In this document: positions 10,901-19,700 of the stretch, in pieces
Layout of the letters: the number at the start of each line of letters is the position of its first letter
Numbering within the stretch: the stretch's first letter is position 1
Assembly (NCBI RefSeq): GCF_964355755.1
Contig: NC_092678.1
Location: 26,022,365 to 26,048,000, forward strand
Source: Antedon mediterranea
Taxonomy: Eukaryota > Echinodermata > Crinoidea > Comatulida > Antedonidae
Reading direction: 5' to 3'
Length of the DNA stretch: 25,636 nt
The notes under the pieces: generated by a model
The model's input: only the letters and a program-made list of their open reading frames with translations
Databases searched by the model: none
What the model was told of the DNA's origin: nothing
Translations under genes and position numbers: made by a program

Positions 10901-11710
10901 AATGATATCCTTTTTAATTTTTATTAAATTGATTAATTTTAACCTAAAATGTGATTAAGCTTGTTTATAAAATTATAAACCTTAATTGTATAATTTACAT
11001 CTTGATATGTTACAAAGTGAACTGGATGAGAATTTGATACCCAATGACACTGGAAGTAAGTAATTCACTCACATTTTAATATACAATCTAGGAGTACAAA
11101 ATCAAAGCAATATGTAACTGAACTGGACATTTAATTCACTCACATTTTAATATACAATCTAGGAGTACAAAATCAAAGCAATATGTAACTGAACTGGACA
11201 TTTAATTCACTCACATTTTAATATACAATCTAGGAGTACAAAATCAAAGCAATATGTAACTGAACTGGACATTTAATTCACTCACATTTTAATATACAAT
11301 CTAGGAGTACAAAATCAAAGCAATAGGTAACTGAACTGGACATTTAATTCACTCACATTTTAATATACAATCTAGGAGTACAAAATCAAAGCAATATGTA
11401 ACTGAACTGGACATTTAATTCACTCACATTACAATCTAGGAGTACAAAATCAAAGCAATAGGTAATATACTAACATTGTGTTTCAACGCCCAGGGCCTTA
11501 AAACAGCCATCATTTTTTCCCCCACAAATATTTCATTTTACCTAGAACAAGTGTTTTGTTTCATCTTTGAATAATATATTTATAATCCTGTATATTTTTG
11601 TTTTTTTAGGTCGCCTTTCCAGGGCTACTACACATGCAAGAAGTCAAGTGTCTACACGCTCTTCAACTTCAAAATCAATGGCTAGTGTTCACTCTCAGCC
11701 TTGGAAATAA
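1955..11710 (+). CDS. CEP41: Centrosomal protein of 41 kDa (CEP41), 12 coding exons, 346 aa
   Basis: Exons join 1955-1987, 2698-2761, 3014-3061, 4061-4122, 4369-4423, 8327-8471, 8644-8792, 10286-10353, 10510-10624, 10761-10904, 10999-11055 and 11610-11710, giving 1041 nt with stop. CEP41 is a centriole/cilium protein. In vertebrates it supports tubulin glutamylation in the axoneme, and its loss causes a Joubert syndrome (known biology). Visible here: an N-terminal conserved block ending [15 protein letters not shown] (~52-66), a variable Ser-rich linker (~88-130), [10 protein letters not shown] (~136-145), and a rhodanese-like domain from [12 protein letters not shown] (165) to LSGG (247). 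At the position of the rhodanese catalytic loop it has YDEDER (219-224) without cysteine, so it is probably not an active sulfurtransferase, as in the vertebrate protein. The C-terminus is basic and Ser/Thr-rich and ends QPWK, close to the vertebrate KPWK. Vertebrate CEP41 is about 373 aa; the linker and tail are shorter here. The start is the first ATG, in an AAAATG context, with vertebrate-like MSxRxxIG. Confidence 0.93.
2020..2245. repeat. AGGCCTA / CTAGGC-rich degenerate tract in CEP41 intron 1
   Basis: Dense overlapping AGGCCTA, CTAGGCTAG and CTAGCC words form a locally GC-rich, palindrome-rich patch in an AT-rich intron. Similar short tracts occur at 13835-13880, 15985-16025 and 20720-20745, often beside inverted-repeat elements. 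No unit length is regular. Confidence 0.6.
2401..2561. mobile_element. Small MITE-like element (161 bp) in CEP41 intron 1
   Basis: Perfect 19-bp terminal inverted repeats, AGAGTGTTAATTGCATTTT, lie at 2401-2419 and (reverse complement) 2543-2561. Imperfect inverted similarity continues inward (TCAATAAAA near both ends). A third, imperfect end copy lies at about 2656-2678. No clear target-site duplication is seen. It has no coding capacity of its own. Confidence 0.65.
2698..2761 (+). CDS. CEP41: CEP41 exon 2 (aa 12-33)
   Basis: Acceptor AATAATAG at 2697; donor GTAGGC at 2762; ends in phase 1. It encodes [19 protein letters not shown], which parallels the vertebrate RIPQNPRYQHIKSRLDTG. The pyrimidine tract is weak, but phase 0 from exon 1 and the upstream in-frame stop leave this acceptor as the only fit. 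Confidence 0.88.
3014..3061 (+). CDS. CEP41: CEP41 exon 3 (aa 33-49)
   Basis: Acceptor TTTTTTCAG; donor GTGAGT; starts and ends in phase 1. It encodes [15 protein letters not shown], matching the TKYTEKLEEIKK region of vertebrate CEP41. Confidence 0.9.
3253..3266. promoter_or_regulatory. X-box-like motif 1 (RFX-type), CEP41 intron 3
   Basis: GTTACCATGGTAAT matches the RFX X-box consensus GTHNYYATRRNAAC at 13 of 14 positions. RFX factors drive many ciliary genes, and CEP41 is ciliary. The site lies in intron 3, about 1.3 kb past the start codon, which is further than usual for proximal X-boxes. Confidence 0.4.
3352..3365. promoter_or_regulatory. X-box-like motif 2 (RFX-type), CEP41 intron 3
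   Basis: GTTGCTATGGTTAC matches the same consensus at 13 of 14 positions, 99 bp after motif 1. Both are preceded by TATATTG. Confidence 0.4.
3666..3875 (+). other. Candidate cassette exon of CEP41 (210 nt, phase 1-1)
   Basis: This stretch of intron 3 is open in the CEP41 frame. It is preceded by a pyrimidine-rich GGTTTCAG and followed by CAG|GTAGGC. It is exactly 210 nt and enters and leaves in phase 1, so inclusion between exons 3 and 4 adds 70 residues and changes nothing downstream. The insert is Ser/Arg/Lys-rich (for example [20 protein letters not shown]). It is less AT-rich than the surrounding intron. The opposite strand is also open, so a fossil coding or transposon fragment is an alternative. 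Vertebrate CEP41 has no insert here. Confidence 0.4.
3889..4008. repeat. 58-bp tandem duplication in CEP41 intron 3
   Basis: ATCCAAAAGTTTACCAAAAA begins both copies, at 3889 and 3947. The copies differ at a few bases and in a T-run length. Confidence 0.9.
4061..4122 (+). CDS. CEP41: CEP41 exon 4 (aa 49-69)
   Basis: It encodes [18 protein letters not shown] plus VQL, almost identical to the vertebrate sequence. Two acceptors compete 7 nt apart: TTTTTAAG at 4060 and ATTACAG at 4067. Only the first keeps frame after exon 3 and restores NYRYKK, so it was chosen. Use of the second would frameshift. Donor GTAAGG, phase 0. Confidence 0.93.
4291..4366. repeat. 36/40-bp tandem duplication ending at the exon 5 acceptor
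   Basis: Two copies of TAATTTGTGTAT...CAAAAGAATGATTGGTTTTT lie at 4291-4326 and 4327-4366. The second has 4 extra bases, and its T-run serves as the pyrimidine tract of the exon 5 acceptor. Confidence 0.85.
4369..4423 (+). CDS. CEP41: CEP41 exon 5 (aa 70-88)
   Basis: Acceptor TTTTTTTCAG; donor GTAAAT; ends in phase 1. It encodes [18 protein letters not shown], with IQDLED matching the vertebrate IQRLED. Confidence 0.88.
4447..4706. repeat. 43-bp minisatellite, 6 copies, two unit types
   Basis: Units start near 4448, 4491, 4534, 4577, 4619 and 4662. All share CCTTAGTACTACAACTTA. Type A continues CTAGTCTGTAGACTACAT; type B continues GTAGCCTCTAGACTATTG. The order is A-B-B-A-B-A. Type A contains the palindrome TAGTCTGTAGACTA. 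Confidence 0.92.
4707..4728. repeat. Short interstitial telomere-like tract
   Basis: TAGGGTTAGGGGTTAGGGTTAG is about three and a half TTAGGG units with one extra G. It sits between the 43-bp and 76-bp arrays. Confidence 0.7.
4839..8281. repeat. 76-bp minisatellite, 45 units in exact register
   Basis: The word GATGTG recurs at 4845 and then every 76 bp up to 8265: 45 full intervals without one indel. Units differ almost only at a handful of sites: the third G of GGTTGG (G/T/A), TAGCAAC versus TAGTAAC, TGTATCAT versus TGTAACAT, and CATACTAG versus CATGCTAG. Units at 7125-7580 and 7581-8036 form two equal six-unit higher-order repeats. The array fills most of the 3.9-kb intron 5 and stops 45 nt before exon 6. 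Confidence 0.97.
8327..8471 (+). CDS. CEP41: CEP41 exon 6 (aa 88-136)
   Basis: Acceptor TTGCTTACAG; donor GTATAG; ends in phase 2. This is the variable Ser/Thr-rich linker ([18 protein letters not shown]), ending PRSTFQ next to the conserved SVISGIGE of exon 7. The 76-bp array ends only 45 nt upstream of the exon. Confidence 0.88.
8644..8792 (+). CDS. CEP41: CEP41 exon 7 (aa 136-186), start of rhodanese domain
   Basis: Acceptor TTAAGCAG at 8643; donor GTAATA at 8793; ends in phase 1. It encodes [10 protein letters not shown], a Glu-rich spacer (NEEEER) and [21 protein letters not shown]. The last 49 nt of this exon, with its donor, recur twice in the following intron. Confidence 0.93.
8744..9119. 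repeat. 152-bp tandem repeat containing the 3' end of CEP41 exon 7
   Basis: Copies start at 8744 (inside the real exon), 8896 and 9048 (partial). Each carries the [15 protein letters not shown]-coding end of exon 7 plus a GTAAT donor; copy 3 has one change at its second codon. The two intronic copies have lost the exon's 5' half and its acceptor, so they are exon fragments with decoy donors at 8945 and 9097. Confidence 0.92.
9199..10185. repeat. 71-bp minisatellite, about 13.9 copies, hairpin in each unit
   Basis: CTATTCAACT recurs from 9211 to 10134 every 71 bp. Copies are almost identical; single changes are seen near 9601, 9851 and 10152. Each unit has a perfect 13-bp inverted repeat, ACCTAGTTGAATA and TATTCAACTAGGT, around a TGTTC loop. 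The array lies in CEP41 intron 7, 100 nt before exon 8. Confidence 0.96.
10286..10353 (+). CDS. CEP41: CEP41 exon 8 (aa 186-208)
   Basis: Acceptor TTATTACCAG; encodes [20 protein letters not shown] plus IAY. It aligns with the vertebrate AYSYPIATLSRTMNPYSNDILEY. It ends in phase 0 at GTATCCTTT, a U12-type 5' splice site. Confidence 0.92.
10354..10509 (+). other. CEP41 intron 8: U12-type GT-AG intron
   Basis: The 5' splice site GTATCCTTT matches the U12 consensus. TTCCTTAAT at 10492-10500 matches the U12 branch consensus TTCCTTRAY fully. The branch A (10499) is 10 nt from the 3' AG, as is usual for this class. There is no long pyrimidine tract. The exon junctions agree with CEP41 homology. 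Confidence 0.88.
10510..10624 (+). CDS. CEP41: CEP41 exon 9 (aa 209-247), dead catalytic loop
   Basis: Acceptor GAGTTTTAG follows a U12-type branch site. It encodes [12 protein letters not shown], then [11 protein letters not shown] and FVLSGG. The catalytic cysteine expected of active rhodaneses is absent from the loop after VLY. Donor GTAAGT, phase 1. Confidence 0.94.
10761..10904 (+). CDS. CEP41: CEP41 exon 10 (aa 247-295)
   Basis: Acceptor TTGCTTTAG. It encodes [20 protein letters not shown] (vertebrate LKVLAQKFPEGLITGSLPAS), then a basic stretch and QYFSEN. It ends in phase 1 at ATATCCTTT, an AT-AC U12 donor. Reading through would reach a stop 7 codons later. Confidence 0.92.
10905..10998 (+). 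other. CEP41 intron 10: U12-type AT-AC intron (94 nt)
   Basis: The donor ATATCCTTT is the classic AT-AC U12 form. AACCTTAAT at 10978-10986 fits the branch consensus at 7 of 9 positions. The intron ends TTTAC, 13 nt after the branch A. No GT-AG alternative gives the protein: this pair restores a gap-free match to vertebrate CEP41. Confidence 0.85.
10999..11055 (+). CDS. CEP41: CEP41 exon 11 (aa 295-314)
   Basis: It starts after the AC at 10997-10998. Joined to exon 10 it gives [16 protein letters not shown], the same length as the vertebrate FTPEDLKKIEYYLEEE with no gap, which supports the AC acceptor. Donor GTAAGT, phase 1. Confidence 0.88.
11061..11463. repeat. 71-bp minisatellite, about 5.7 copies, in CEP41 intron 11
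   Basis: TAATTCACTCACATT recurs at 11061, 11132, 11203, 11274, 11345 and 11416. The last unit lacks TTTAATAT. The first unit starts inside the intron's donor sequence (GTAAGTAATTCACTC), 6 nt from exon 11. Confidence 0.95.
11610..11710 (+). CDS. CEP41: CEP41 exon 12, C-terminus and stop (aa 314-346)
   Basis: Acceptor GTTTTTTTAG. It encodes a Ser/Thr/Arg-rich tail ([20 protein letters not shown]) and ends QPWK then TAA. The vertebrate tail also contains SRL near its start and ends KPWK. Confidence 0.92.
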
Positions 11711-11711
11711 C

Positions 11712-11717
11712 AATAAA
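11712..11717 (+). promoter_or_regulatory. CEP41 poly(A) signal
   Basis: AATAAA lies 1 nt after the stop codon, followed by a GU-rich stretch (GTTGTGTATATGTGTGG, about 11739-11755). This implies a very short 3' UTR. A second AATAAA at 12759-12764, beyond the 58-bp array, is a distal alternative. Confidence 0.55.
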
Positions 11718-12106
11718 AATTCAATTTATTGAAAAAGTTGTGTATATGTGTGGGATCTGAATTTGTAATTATACTAAATTAATTAATGAACTTATAATAA
11801 TTAGGATTATATTGTAACATTATTGTTTGCATGTTGCTGTTTATACTAATGAACTGTATTACTGTATGTATAATACTTAAACTAGCATTCAACTACTAAG
11901 ACAAAGTTAGCATTAACCAAAATACCACAGAGCAGAAACAGATTGATAGCAGTTTTGTAGACCACTGCTATACACTGGCCTAACCAGAATGCTCATTTAA
12001 ATTGTTAGTCTATTAAGAGGTTAATAGACAATTTCATAAAAATCCAAAATTTAAAATAAAAAAGAATTTCTTTCTATAGTAAAATTATGAAATGTAAACG
12101 TTTGAT

Positions 12107-12747
12107 GTAACATCATGCTTTGTTGTCATACTTTTATTTACGAAATGATTGAGTTGTCACTGGTGTAACATCATGCTTTGTTGTCATACTTGTATTTACG
12201 GAATGATTGAGTTGTCACTGGTGTAGCATCATGCTTTGTTGTCATACTTGTATTTACGAAATGATTGAGTTGTCACTGGTGTAACATCATGCTTTGTTGT
12301 CATACTTGTATTTACGAAATGATTGAGTTGTCACTGGTGTAACATCATGCTTTGTTGTCATACTTGTATTTACGAAATGATTGAGTTGTCACTGGTGTAA
12401 CATCATGCTTTGTTGTCATACTTGTATTTACGAAATGATTGAGTTGTCACTGGTGTAACATCATGCTTTGTTGTCATACTTGTATTTACGAAATGATTGA
12501 GTTGTCACTGGTGTAACATCATGCTTTGTTGTCATACTTGTATTTACGAAATGATTGAGTTGTCACTGGTGTAACATCATGCTTTGTTGTCATACTTGTA
12601 TTTACGAAATGATTGAGTTGTCACTGGTGTAACATCATGCTTTGTTGTCATACTTGTATTTACGAAATGATTGAGTTGTCACTGGTGTAACATCATGCTT
12701 TGTTGTCATACTTGTATTTACGAAATGATTGAGTTGTCACTGGTGTA
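12107..12747. repeat. 58-bp minisatellite, 11 copies
   Basis: GTAACATCATGCTTTGTTGT recurs from 12107 every 58 bp; the final partial unit starts at 12745. Copies 1-2 differ slightly (CTTTTATTT; CGGAATG) and unit 3 has GTAGCATC; copies 4-11 look identical, which suggests recent expansion. Confidence 0.96.
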
Positions 12748-13180
12748 ACTGTATCCTAAATAAATGTTGTAACTTAGTGTGGTCTCAAATTTGTATCCTA
12801 AATTAATGTCTTATAACGTGAGTAAAATATCAATTTGACGAGCGACATGTAACCAGCTGGATAGTCCAAATCCATCTCAGCTCCTAATAATAATTCGATA
12901 GGGCAGAATAGGTATTTTTCCCCGTATGTGGACGTGGTGGAAAGAGGAAACATTTTTGTAAAATATATTATTTATTCAACTTGGTAATAATGAAATTATT
13001 GTTATGTTTATAACAGTGTACGACACGCTAAATACTGTAAACTAAATTACGATCAGCTCTCAATTGAAATAGGTGGCATTATTAATTGAAAACAAAATCC
13101 CATTTCACTTCATTTACAAATGCCTTTATGGCATTTTATTTTGTGTATACAAGTCTAAATATATTGTTTATTATAAATTA

Positions 13181-13376
13181 TTTTAGTTAAGATCATGAGA
13201 CTGCTGGCTCTTGTAGACAGTAATATTATTTATAATAATTTACTTTAGCAGTCCCTCTGACCAATTCATCTCTGTATATTTTAGTTAAGATCATGAGACT
13301 GTTGGCTCTTGTAGACAGTAATATTATTTATAATAATTTACTTTAGCAGTCCCTCTGACCAATTCATCTCTGTATA
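13181..13376. repeat. 98-bp tandem duplication upstream of ATP5F1C
   Basis: Both copies begin TTTTAGTTAAGATCATGAGA, at 13181 and 13279, and differ at one base near their start (CTGCTGG versus CTGTTGG). Confidence 0.92.
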
Positions 13377-13580
13377 TTTTACATTATGGTTTTATTGTTA
13401 ATAAAGTTTACCAGAATGAAATTTGCGCTGTAAATATAAACACATTATCCAGCTTTGAAAGAGATTGGAATTCTTACGTCAATTTATATAGGTGGTTGAG
13501 AAAAAAGATGATTTTTGAATTACAGTATAAATTATTATTTAGCACGATCCTCATGATTTTAAAAGTTATGTTTGTGCATT

Positions 13581-13586
13581 TATATA
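13581..13586 (+). promoter_or_regulatory. Possible TATA box of ATP5F1C
   Basis: TATATA in TTTATATAGAGGGCAGC lies 92 nt before the start codon, placing a start near 13611 and a 5' UTR of about 60 nt. A second TATATA lies near 13486. Known ATP synthase genes often use TATA-less promoters, so this is tentative. Confidence 0.35.
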
Positions 13587-13672
13587 GAGGGCAGCAGATA
13601 GCAGTCGAAGGACGACGAAAACGAGGCAGAAATAGTAGTACACATTTTTACACCGGCGAATCTTTGTAAAAA

Positions 13673-13716
13673 ATGGCGATGTTAGGAAGTAAAATACCAG
13701 TATTTCTCCCTACAGG
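13673..13716 (+). CDS. ATP5F1C: ATP5F1C exon 1 (aa 1-15), mitochondrial presequence
   Basis: It encodes [15 protein letters not shown], ending in phase 2 at GTGAGC. Presequences diverge fast, so support comes from frame, the splice donor and lack of acidic residues, not from homology. Confidence 0.75.
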
Positions 13717-16700
13717 GTGAGCATTAATTGGGACTTTATAATTTTCAGAGACTTAAAATATATTAAGCCTAGTCTAGAACATAACGACTTAAGTGATAAA
13801 TGTGTAATTGCATATTTATTTTAATGTTTAGCTAGGCTAGGCAGCAGTAGAGTAGGCCTAGCCTAGCTAGAGGCCTAGGTCACAGTGCATTTCGGCCGCC
13901 AATCATTTCGGCCGCCGGTTATGGAACGACCAAATTCATGAAACTCCAAAAAGGACAAAATATGGCATGATCATTTCGGCCGCCAGGTATGGCGCGCCAA
14001 ATTGAAATAGCCAGAAATAACTGCACAGTATTACAGTGAAAAAAATAACTTTACCAAGTCTATAGAATTGAACGCCACAGAGAACTATGGTCATTTAAAC
14101 CAGAGATCAGTTGTGCAATGACCTAAATACATTTTTTTTGCCGTAGATTTAAAGTTATATTATTTTAACGTCTGAATATTTTGGTCAAAATGAATATTGA
14201 TTAATTGTTTATTTTTTTTATATTACATTACAGGTCCCGAAAATGCGTGTGCTTTGTAAAAATGTGTTTCATTATGAATAATTATAATAAATGTAAAACC
14301 ATGGAGAATTGGTAAAACATACGAATAAAAGTGTTTTTGACTGGCACATAAAAAAACTTCAGCATCACCTCCTTCTTATTAAAAAAAATGATAGCTTTGC
14401 GATATAAGGGAAGTTTCATTTATAATTTCCAAACAAAATGCCCTAGGATGAGTTTTACAAGGCTCATTAAACATTAGTGCCTTGGGTACACACACATGAT
14501 CTTTGAAACCGCTGGTAACGATACCGTACATATCTGAGGTGATTTTTCTTTGTCATTGTCGGACGCATTTCGTCATAAAATATTTGTTTAAAAAAACAAA
14601 GGCGGGCTAAAGATCCGACGCTAAACAGTTATGCGCTAAACAAGTAGGCGCGCGTATCTTTTTTTATAATGTGGTCTTCTTTTGGCACACTTCATATTAA
14701 ATTCAATAAACATGCGATGACGCGCGATGCATTGTTTATTTTTTTTTCCAAATAATATCCAAGGAAGAGGGTTCGATCAATTACGCGGAGATTCTTTTTT
14801 TTCTCATTCAAATCAGATAATTATCGGATAAATGCGATAATTTTTAACCTTTGACATGAAGGAAAAATTGTTGCAATGTGATTGGGCACCTGGTTGTTTG
14901 GTAATGACCGATCATGCGCACTTTTATTGGTTGAAAAATTAACCGATATTTTTTGTTTTGGCTGCGGAAGCGGCCGTATTGCACTGCACGCCTTGCCGCT
15001 AAAACTACAAATTCCGGGATTCCCCCTTTTATGTAAATGGTGACGTTTTTTCTATATAAAATAAAAGCTATACATTTTAAAGTAAAACTGGTGTAGGGCT
15101 ACGTATCAGTCGGCAATGAGATTGTTTTTAATGTATCGAAAAGCGGGCAATCCTGCTGGCAACAGTTTAATGTATAAGGCTTAAGTAATCATTAAGCCTT
15201 ATCATTCACAACAAGTACCTGATAAATACCAAGTATTTATAAGAGACATTACCGTAGTCTTAATGTTTTGATTTGTCCACTATATTCTATATCGTATGCG
15301 TATTGTACTTTTTTTATTTCTACATATTATTATTATCCATACCCCAAACGAGGCCCATAACCACAATATTTCCCATTTTTTCAATTGTATTTTTTCATTA
15401 TTTAAGCACTTGAGTTTACATGTACCCCAAACGTATTAAAAGTTACCGGTATCTTGACAGCAAAAAGATTAGATTGATAGCTAGGCGCGGTACAGAAACA
15501 ATGTCCTAAGTTGTTATCGATATAAATAAGGAAGTATTAATACTGTTAAACGTTTAAATAATACAATTTGCAAAATATAAAAAGGAAAACCCCAAAACCA
15601 CTTTATTTTCAAAAAGCACACATACTTCTTGGCACCTGTGAAATAAATTGACAACAAAAATGTATCAGGTTTAATAAACATTCTTACATTATAAATGTAG
15701 AGTGCAACGTTTGCTGAAAATATCATTAATATATTCACTGTAGTGATGGCAATGTGCACGCCATAAATGTTTCTGGAATTGAAGACCGCCGATTCGGCTT
15801 AATAATACAGTATTAGTAAAATATTAACATTTTAACACACATGGCGTGTCATACATATTCAAGAATAATTACAAGTCTGGCGGCCGAAATGAACAATACA
15901 TATTTTGTCCTTTTTGGCGTTTCATGAATTTGGCAATTCCATAACCGGCGGCCGAAATGACTGGCGGCCGAAATGATCAGACACCGAGGCCTAGACCTAC
16001 CTAGCTAGGCCTTAGCCTACTAGGCGGCCCCTGTTAGTTGTTGTAGTCTGAGGCCTCCTAACGAAGGCGGAGGAGGGCGCCCTAATACTAGAAGAGTCCG
16101 AACCATATAAAATAAAGAGTACCAACATTGGATTATAGTCAAGTGATATGCAGATCAAAATGTGTCAAACTTGTCTGCATGATTAATAATGCATGTATGT
16201 AAAGTATAGGAGCAACAAAATACTTTAAATTAAACTCTTTCTTATATTAAAAAAAATGTAATTGCACATTTTACGATGAAATATCGATGTGCACAGCAGC
16301 GTACAGAAGTACTTGCGGCAAAGAATATTGTGCGCGCGTGCGCTAGTACATTATAAAGTTCGATTGATTGATTTTGGAACAAAACATCCCATAACTACGT
16401 CCTATTAATAACAATTATGTAATATTTTCAATTCATAATGCATGCTTTGATGACTAAATAAAATAATAAAGTGTCATGGATATATTTGTTAATATACTGA
16501 AAAGGGTATGAACAATATTTTACGTTGGCGGCGCAGTTTGTGTAAAAAACACACAGAAAGCCAAATACTGCATAAAAAGAGGCGTGAATTTGTGTGTTTT
16601 TTGTATTGTCATTCTTTGATGTATCCATGTAGGCCCTAGCATTTATTTTTTTGTTATTATAAAAAATATATATATTTTAAGAAATCAATACCATTTATTA

Positions 16701-19700
16701 ATGAATTAATTTATTTAATTACTAAAATAAAAATGGAATCTAAGCGTTATTTCATTGACAAAATCTAAAAATAATGCATAGAACTACAGGAAAACGCGTG
16801 CGAATTCTTTGACACAAAAATGGCTTCTAATCTTCAATGTCGTAACTCTTTATATATGGCTCTGAGAAGAGTCAGAGCCATATATATAAAGAGTTATGAC
16901 TTTGAATGGAGTAGAAGCCATGTTTGTGTCCAAGTGTTCCTATGTAGAGAGTATAGAGTTGAGTCTTTTGTTTTAAAAATGTATAACGTTCAAAAAGCTG
17001 TAACTAGTATAGTATTGAATTTAATAACAAAACAATCAATTTGTTCAAAGGTTTTTGTTTAAATAATAATAAAATTATAAAGTTACTGCGAACATGATTT
17101 TAAACAACAAAAATAGCAATTTCTGAACGGCTCTGGCTGTGCGCTCCATGCACGCTCTACGCGTGCGCGTTTAGTTTGTACAGCGATTCTCTATAGTAAT
17201 GCATTGTTTTTACATTCTGTTGTTTAAAATCATGTTCGCAGTAACTTTATGATTTCGTTAAACTTTTAAACAAATTGATTGTTTTGATATTAAATTCGAT
17301 ATTTAAAGCCTTGTTAAGCAAATGACTCGACTCCATACTCTACATAAGCATAGTTGGACACAAAGATGGCCATTGTGCACCCCACATGACTTTCTAAAAT
17401 CCGAGAATGCAATGCTGTAACTCTTACTGTATATGGCTCTGAGAAGAGTGCTGCTAGCCTAGTGAGAGAGCTACTGTAGCCTATTATTCTTTCAACAGAA
17501 GAATAAAATGGCACATATAGGGGGCCTATGCCTACATATGCATATTACAATTTACATGCATGGTTGGTCATGCCCATAAAAGACATTAAATTTCATGTGG
17601 TTAACTATTTTTTATACATATTTTGTTTTAAACAGGGTGCAAGTTAGGTCTATGGCAACTCTAAAGGAAAGTAAGTAAATATGTTTGAGTGTAATTTATT
17701 AACAATTGAATTTAAGGATTATTTTAAAACTGGTTGGGTAATTGTTTGTTGTTGATGATCCTCTAGTCATAAAACTTTCATGTAACACTTTATAATAATG
17801 CTATGTATGTGTATCTTAAATTATATTTATTTTTTAGTTGCTGCTCGTCTAAAGTCTGTTAAAAACATCCAGAAGATTACCAAATCAATGAAGATGATAG
17901 CAGCAGCCCGATACACAAAAGCTGAAAGAGAGTTAAAACCATCAAGAAATTACGGAGCTGGTCCACTTGGTAAGTGCATGCTGACACTGAATAAGTGCGT
18001 TAATACCAGATAATAAGAGTATGGATAAATAAAACGATAAGATGATTCGATAAATGTAATGTTAATACGTTAACTTTGATTTCACTGCCAACATCATCAT
18101 TCTTATATCATATCAATGGTATAACACCTCACATTTTCTTTAATATACTTGTATGATGGAAATCTGAGGCCGGTCCTGTTTTGTAATTGCATGCATCTAA
18201 ATGAAAGAAAGTTCCATATTTAATAAAGAATTAAAAAAAACCTTTTTTATAAGAAAGATATTAATACTACTACTTGTGAGGTTGTGTTGCGCAGTATTAC
18301 CGATGTGTAATTTGAACCAGTTGTATTTAAATACAAAAAATAACACATTCAATATCACAGGTTGCCATAACCCAACGGTGAACACACTCAGTGTTAGATT
18401 TTAATTAATAATAGATCAGTTAAAAATAATATTTTTTAAATAAATGTATAAAATACAACTATTTAATTACAGTTTCTTTGGATTGTTCTTGTAGAATTCT
18501 ATAACAAAGCTGATCTTGAAGATGATAAGAGCAAGGCTAACCATCTCATCATTGGAATTTCAAGTGACAGGGGTCTATGTGGTGGTATTCATAGTAACGT
18601 ATCAAAAGCCATCAAACGAGCAATTGACGGCAAACCAGAAGGTGTAACAACTAAAGTAATCACTGTGGGAGATAAGATACGTGGACAGCTGTTGAGGTTA
18701 GTAAATTAACAATAATTATTCATGGGTTATAATCTTTAATGTTTACAGTAAATTATGAGTTACTATAAAAGGCATCCTTACACTGGTTATGATTGAACAG
18801 ATTTAAAGTATACCTTGGTGGACATACAAATAAAGTTACTATAAAAGACATCCTTAAACTGGTTATGATTGAACAGATTTAAAGTATACCTTGGTGGACA
18901 TACAAATAAAGTTACTATAAAAGACATCCTTAAACTGGTTATGATTGAACAGATTTAAAGTATACCTTGGTGGACATAGAAATAAAGTTACTATAAAAGG
19001 CATCCTTACACTGGTTATGATTGAACAGATTTAAAGTATCCCTTGGTGGACATACAAATAAAGTTACTATAAAAGGCATCCTTAACTGGTTATGATTGAA
19101 CAGATTTAAAGTATACCTTGGTGGACATAGAAATAAAGTTACTATAAAAGACATCCTTAAACTGGTTATGATTGAACAGATTTAAAGTATACCTTGGTGG
19201 ACATACAAATAAAGTTACTATAAAAGGCATCCTTAAACTGGTTATGATTGAACAGATTTAAAGTATACCTTGGTGGACATAGAAATAAAGTTACTATAAA
19301 AGACATCTGTAGTGAATATTTTAGTTGGTTCCGAGCTTTCTCAGGCGTATATAACTCCACGCGACGTACACAGCTGTCACTGAATGATAACTCATACAAA
19401 AAGTATATTTAACTCAACTAGAACTTTTATTCCTTGTAACTCGATTAATACATTTTACTACCAGTCAAGCCTTATTTTCTTTATCATCTTTCCGTTTATC
19501 TACTCTGATCTTATTCTCTCTTCTCCTTAATATCTATTACATTCCACTTTTATACTGGACATGCTAATTTTAGGCTTCAGAGGAGGATAACATTTTCCCT
19601 CCAAAAATTATACGATTTTGATTGGCTAATAATATAAGGCGGACCTGGTCTAAAGCATCCTTATCTAAACACAGAGAATCAGAACATAAATAATATGACA

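Larger units (their letters stand above)
11718..13580. other. Intergenic region CEP41-ATP5F1C
   Basis: AT-rich sequence with no supportable gene. It holds the 58-bp array (12107-12747) and the 98-bp duplication (13181-13376). The rest, 11756-12106 and 12748-13180, shows no recognisable feature. Confidence 0.6.

Noticed and set aside
15514-15759. 81-codon minus-strand frame inside the 2.1-kb element, considered as a transposase remnant
   Set aside because: It is hydrophobic and low-complexity, with no DDE or zinc-finger motif visible.
17671-17837. TGATGAT in ATP5F1C intron 2 considered as snoRNA box C
   Set aside because: No box D (CTGA) follows at a suitable distance and there is no terminal stem.
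18939-19399. Two minus-strand frames with repeated [13 protein letters not shown]
   Set aside because: They are shadows of the 76-bp intronic array, and the second runs into the LTR.
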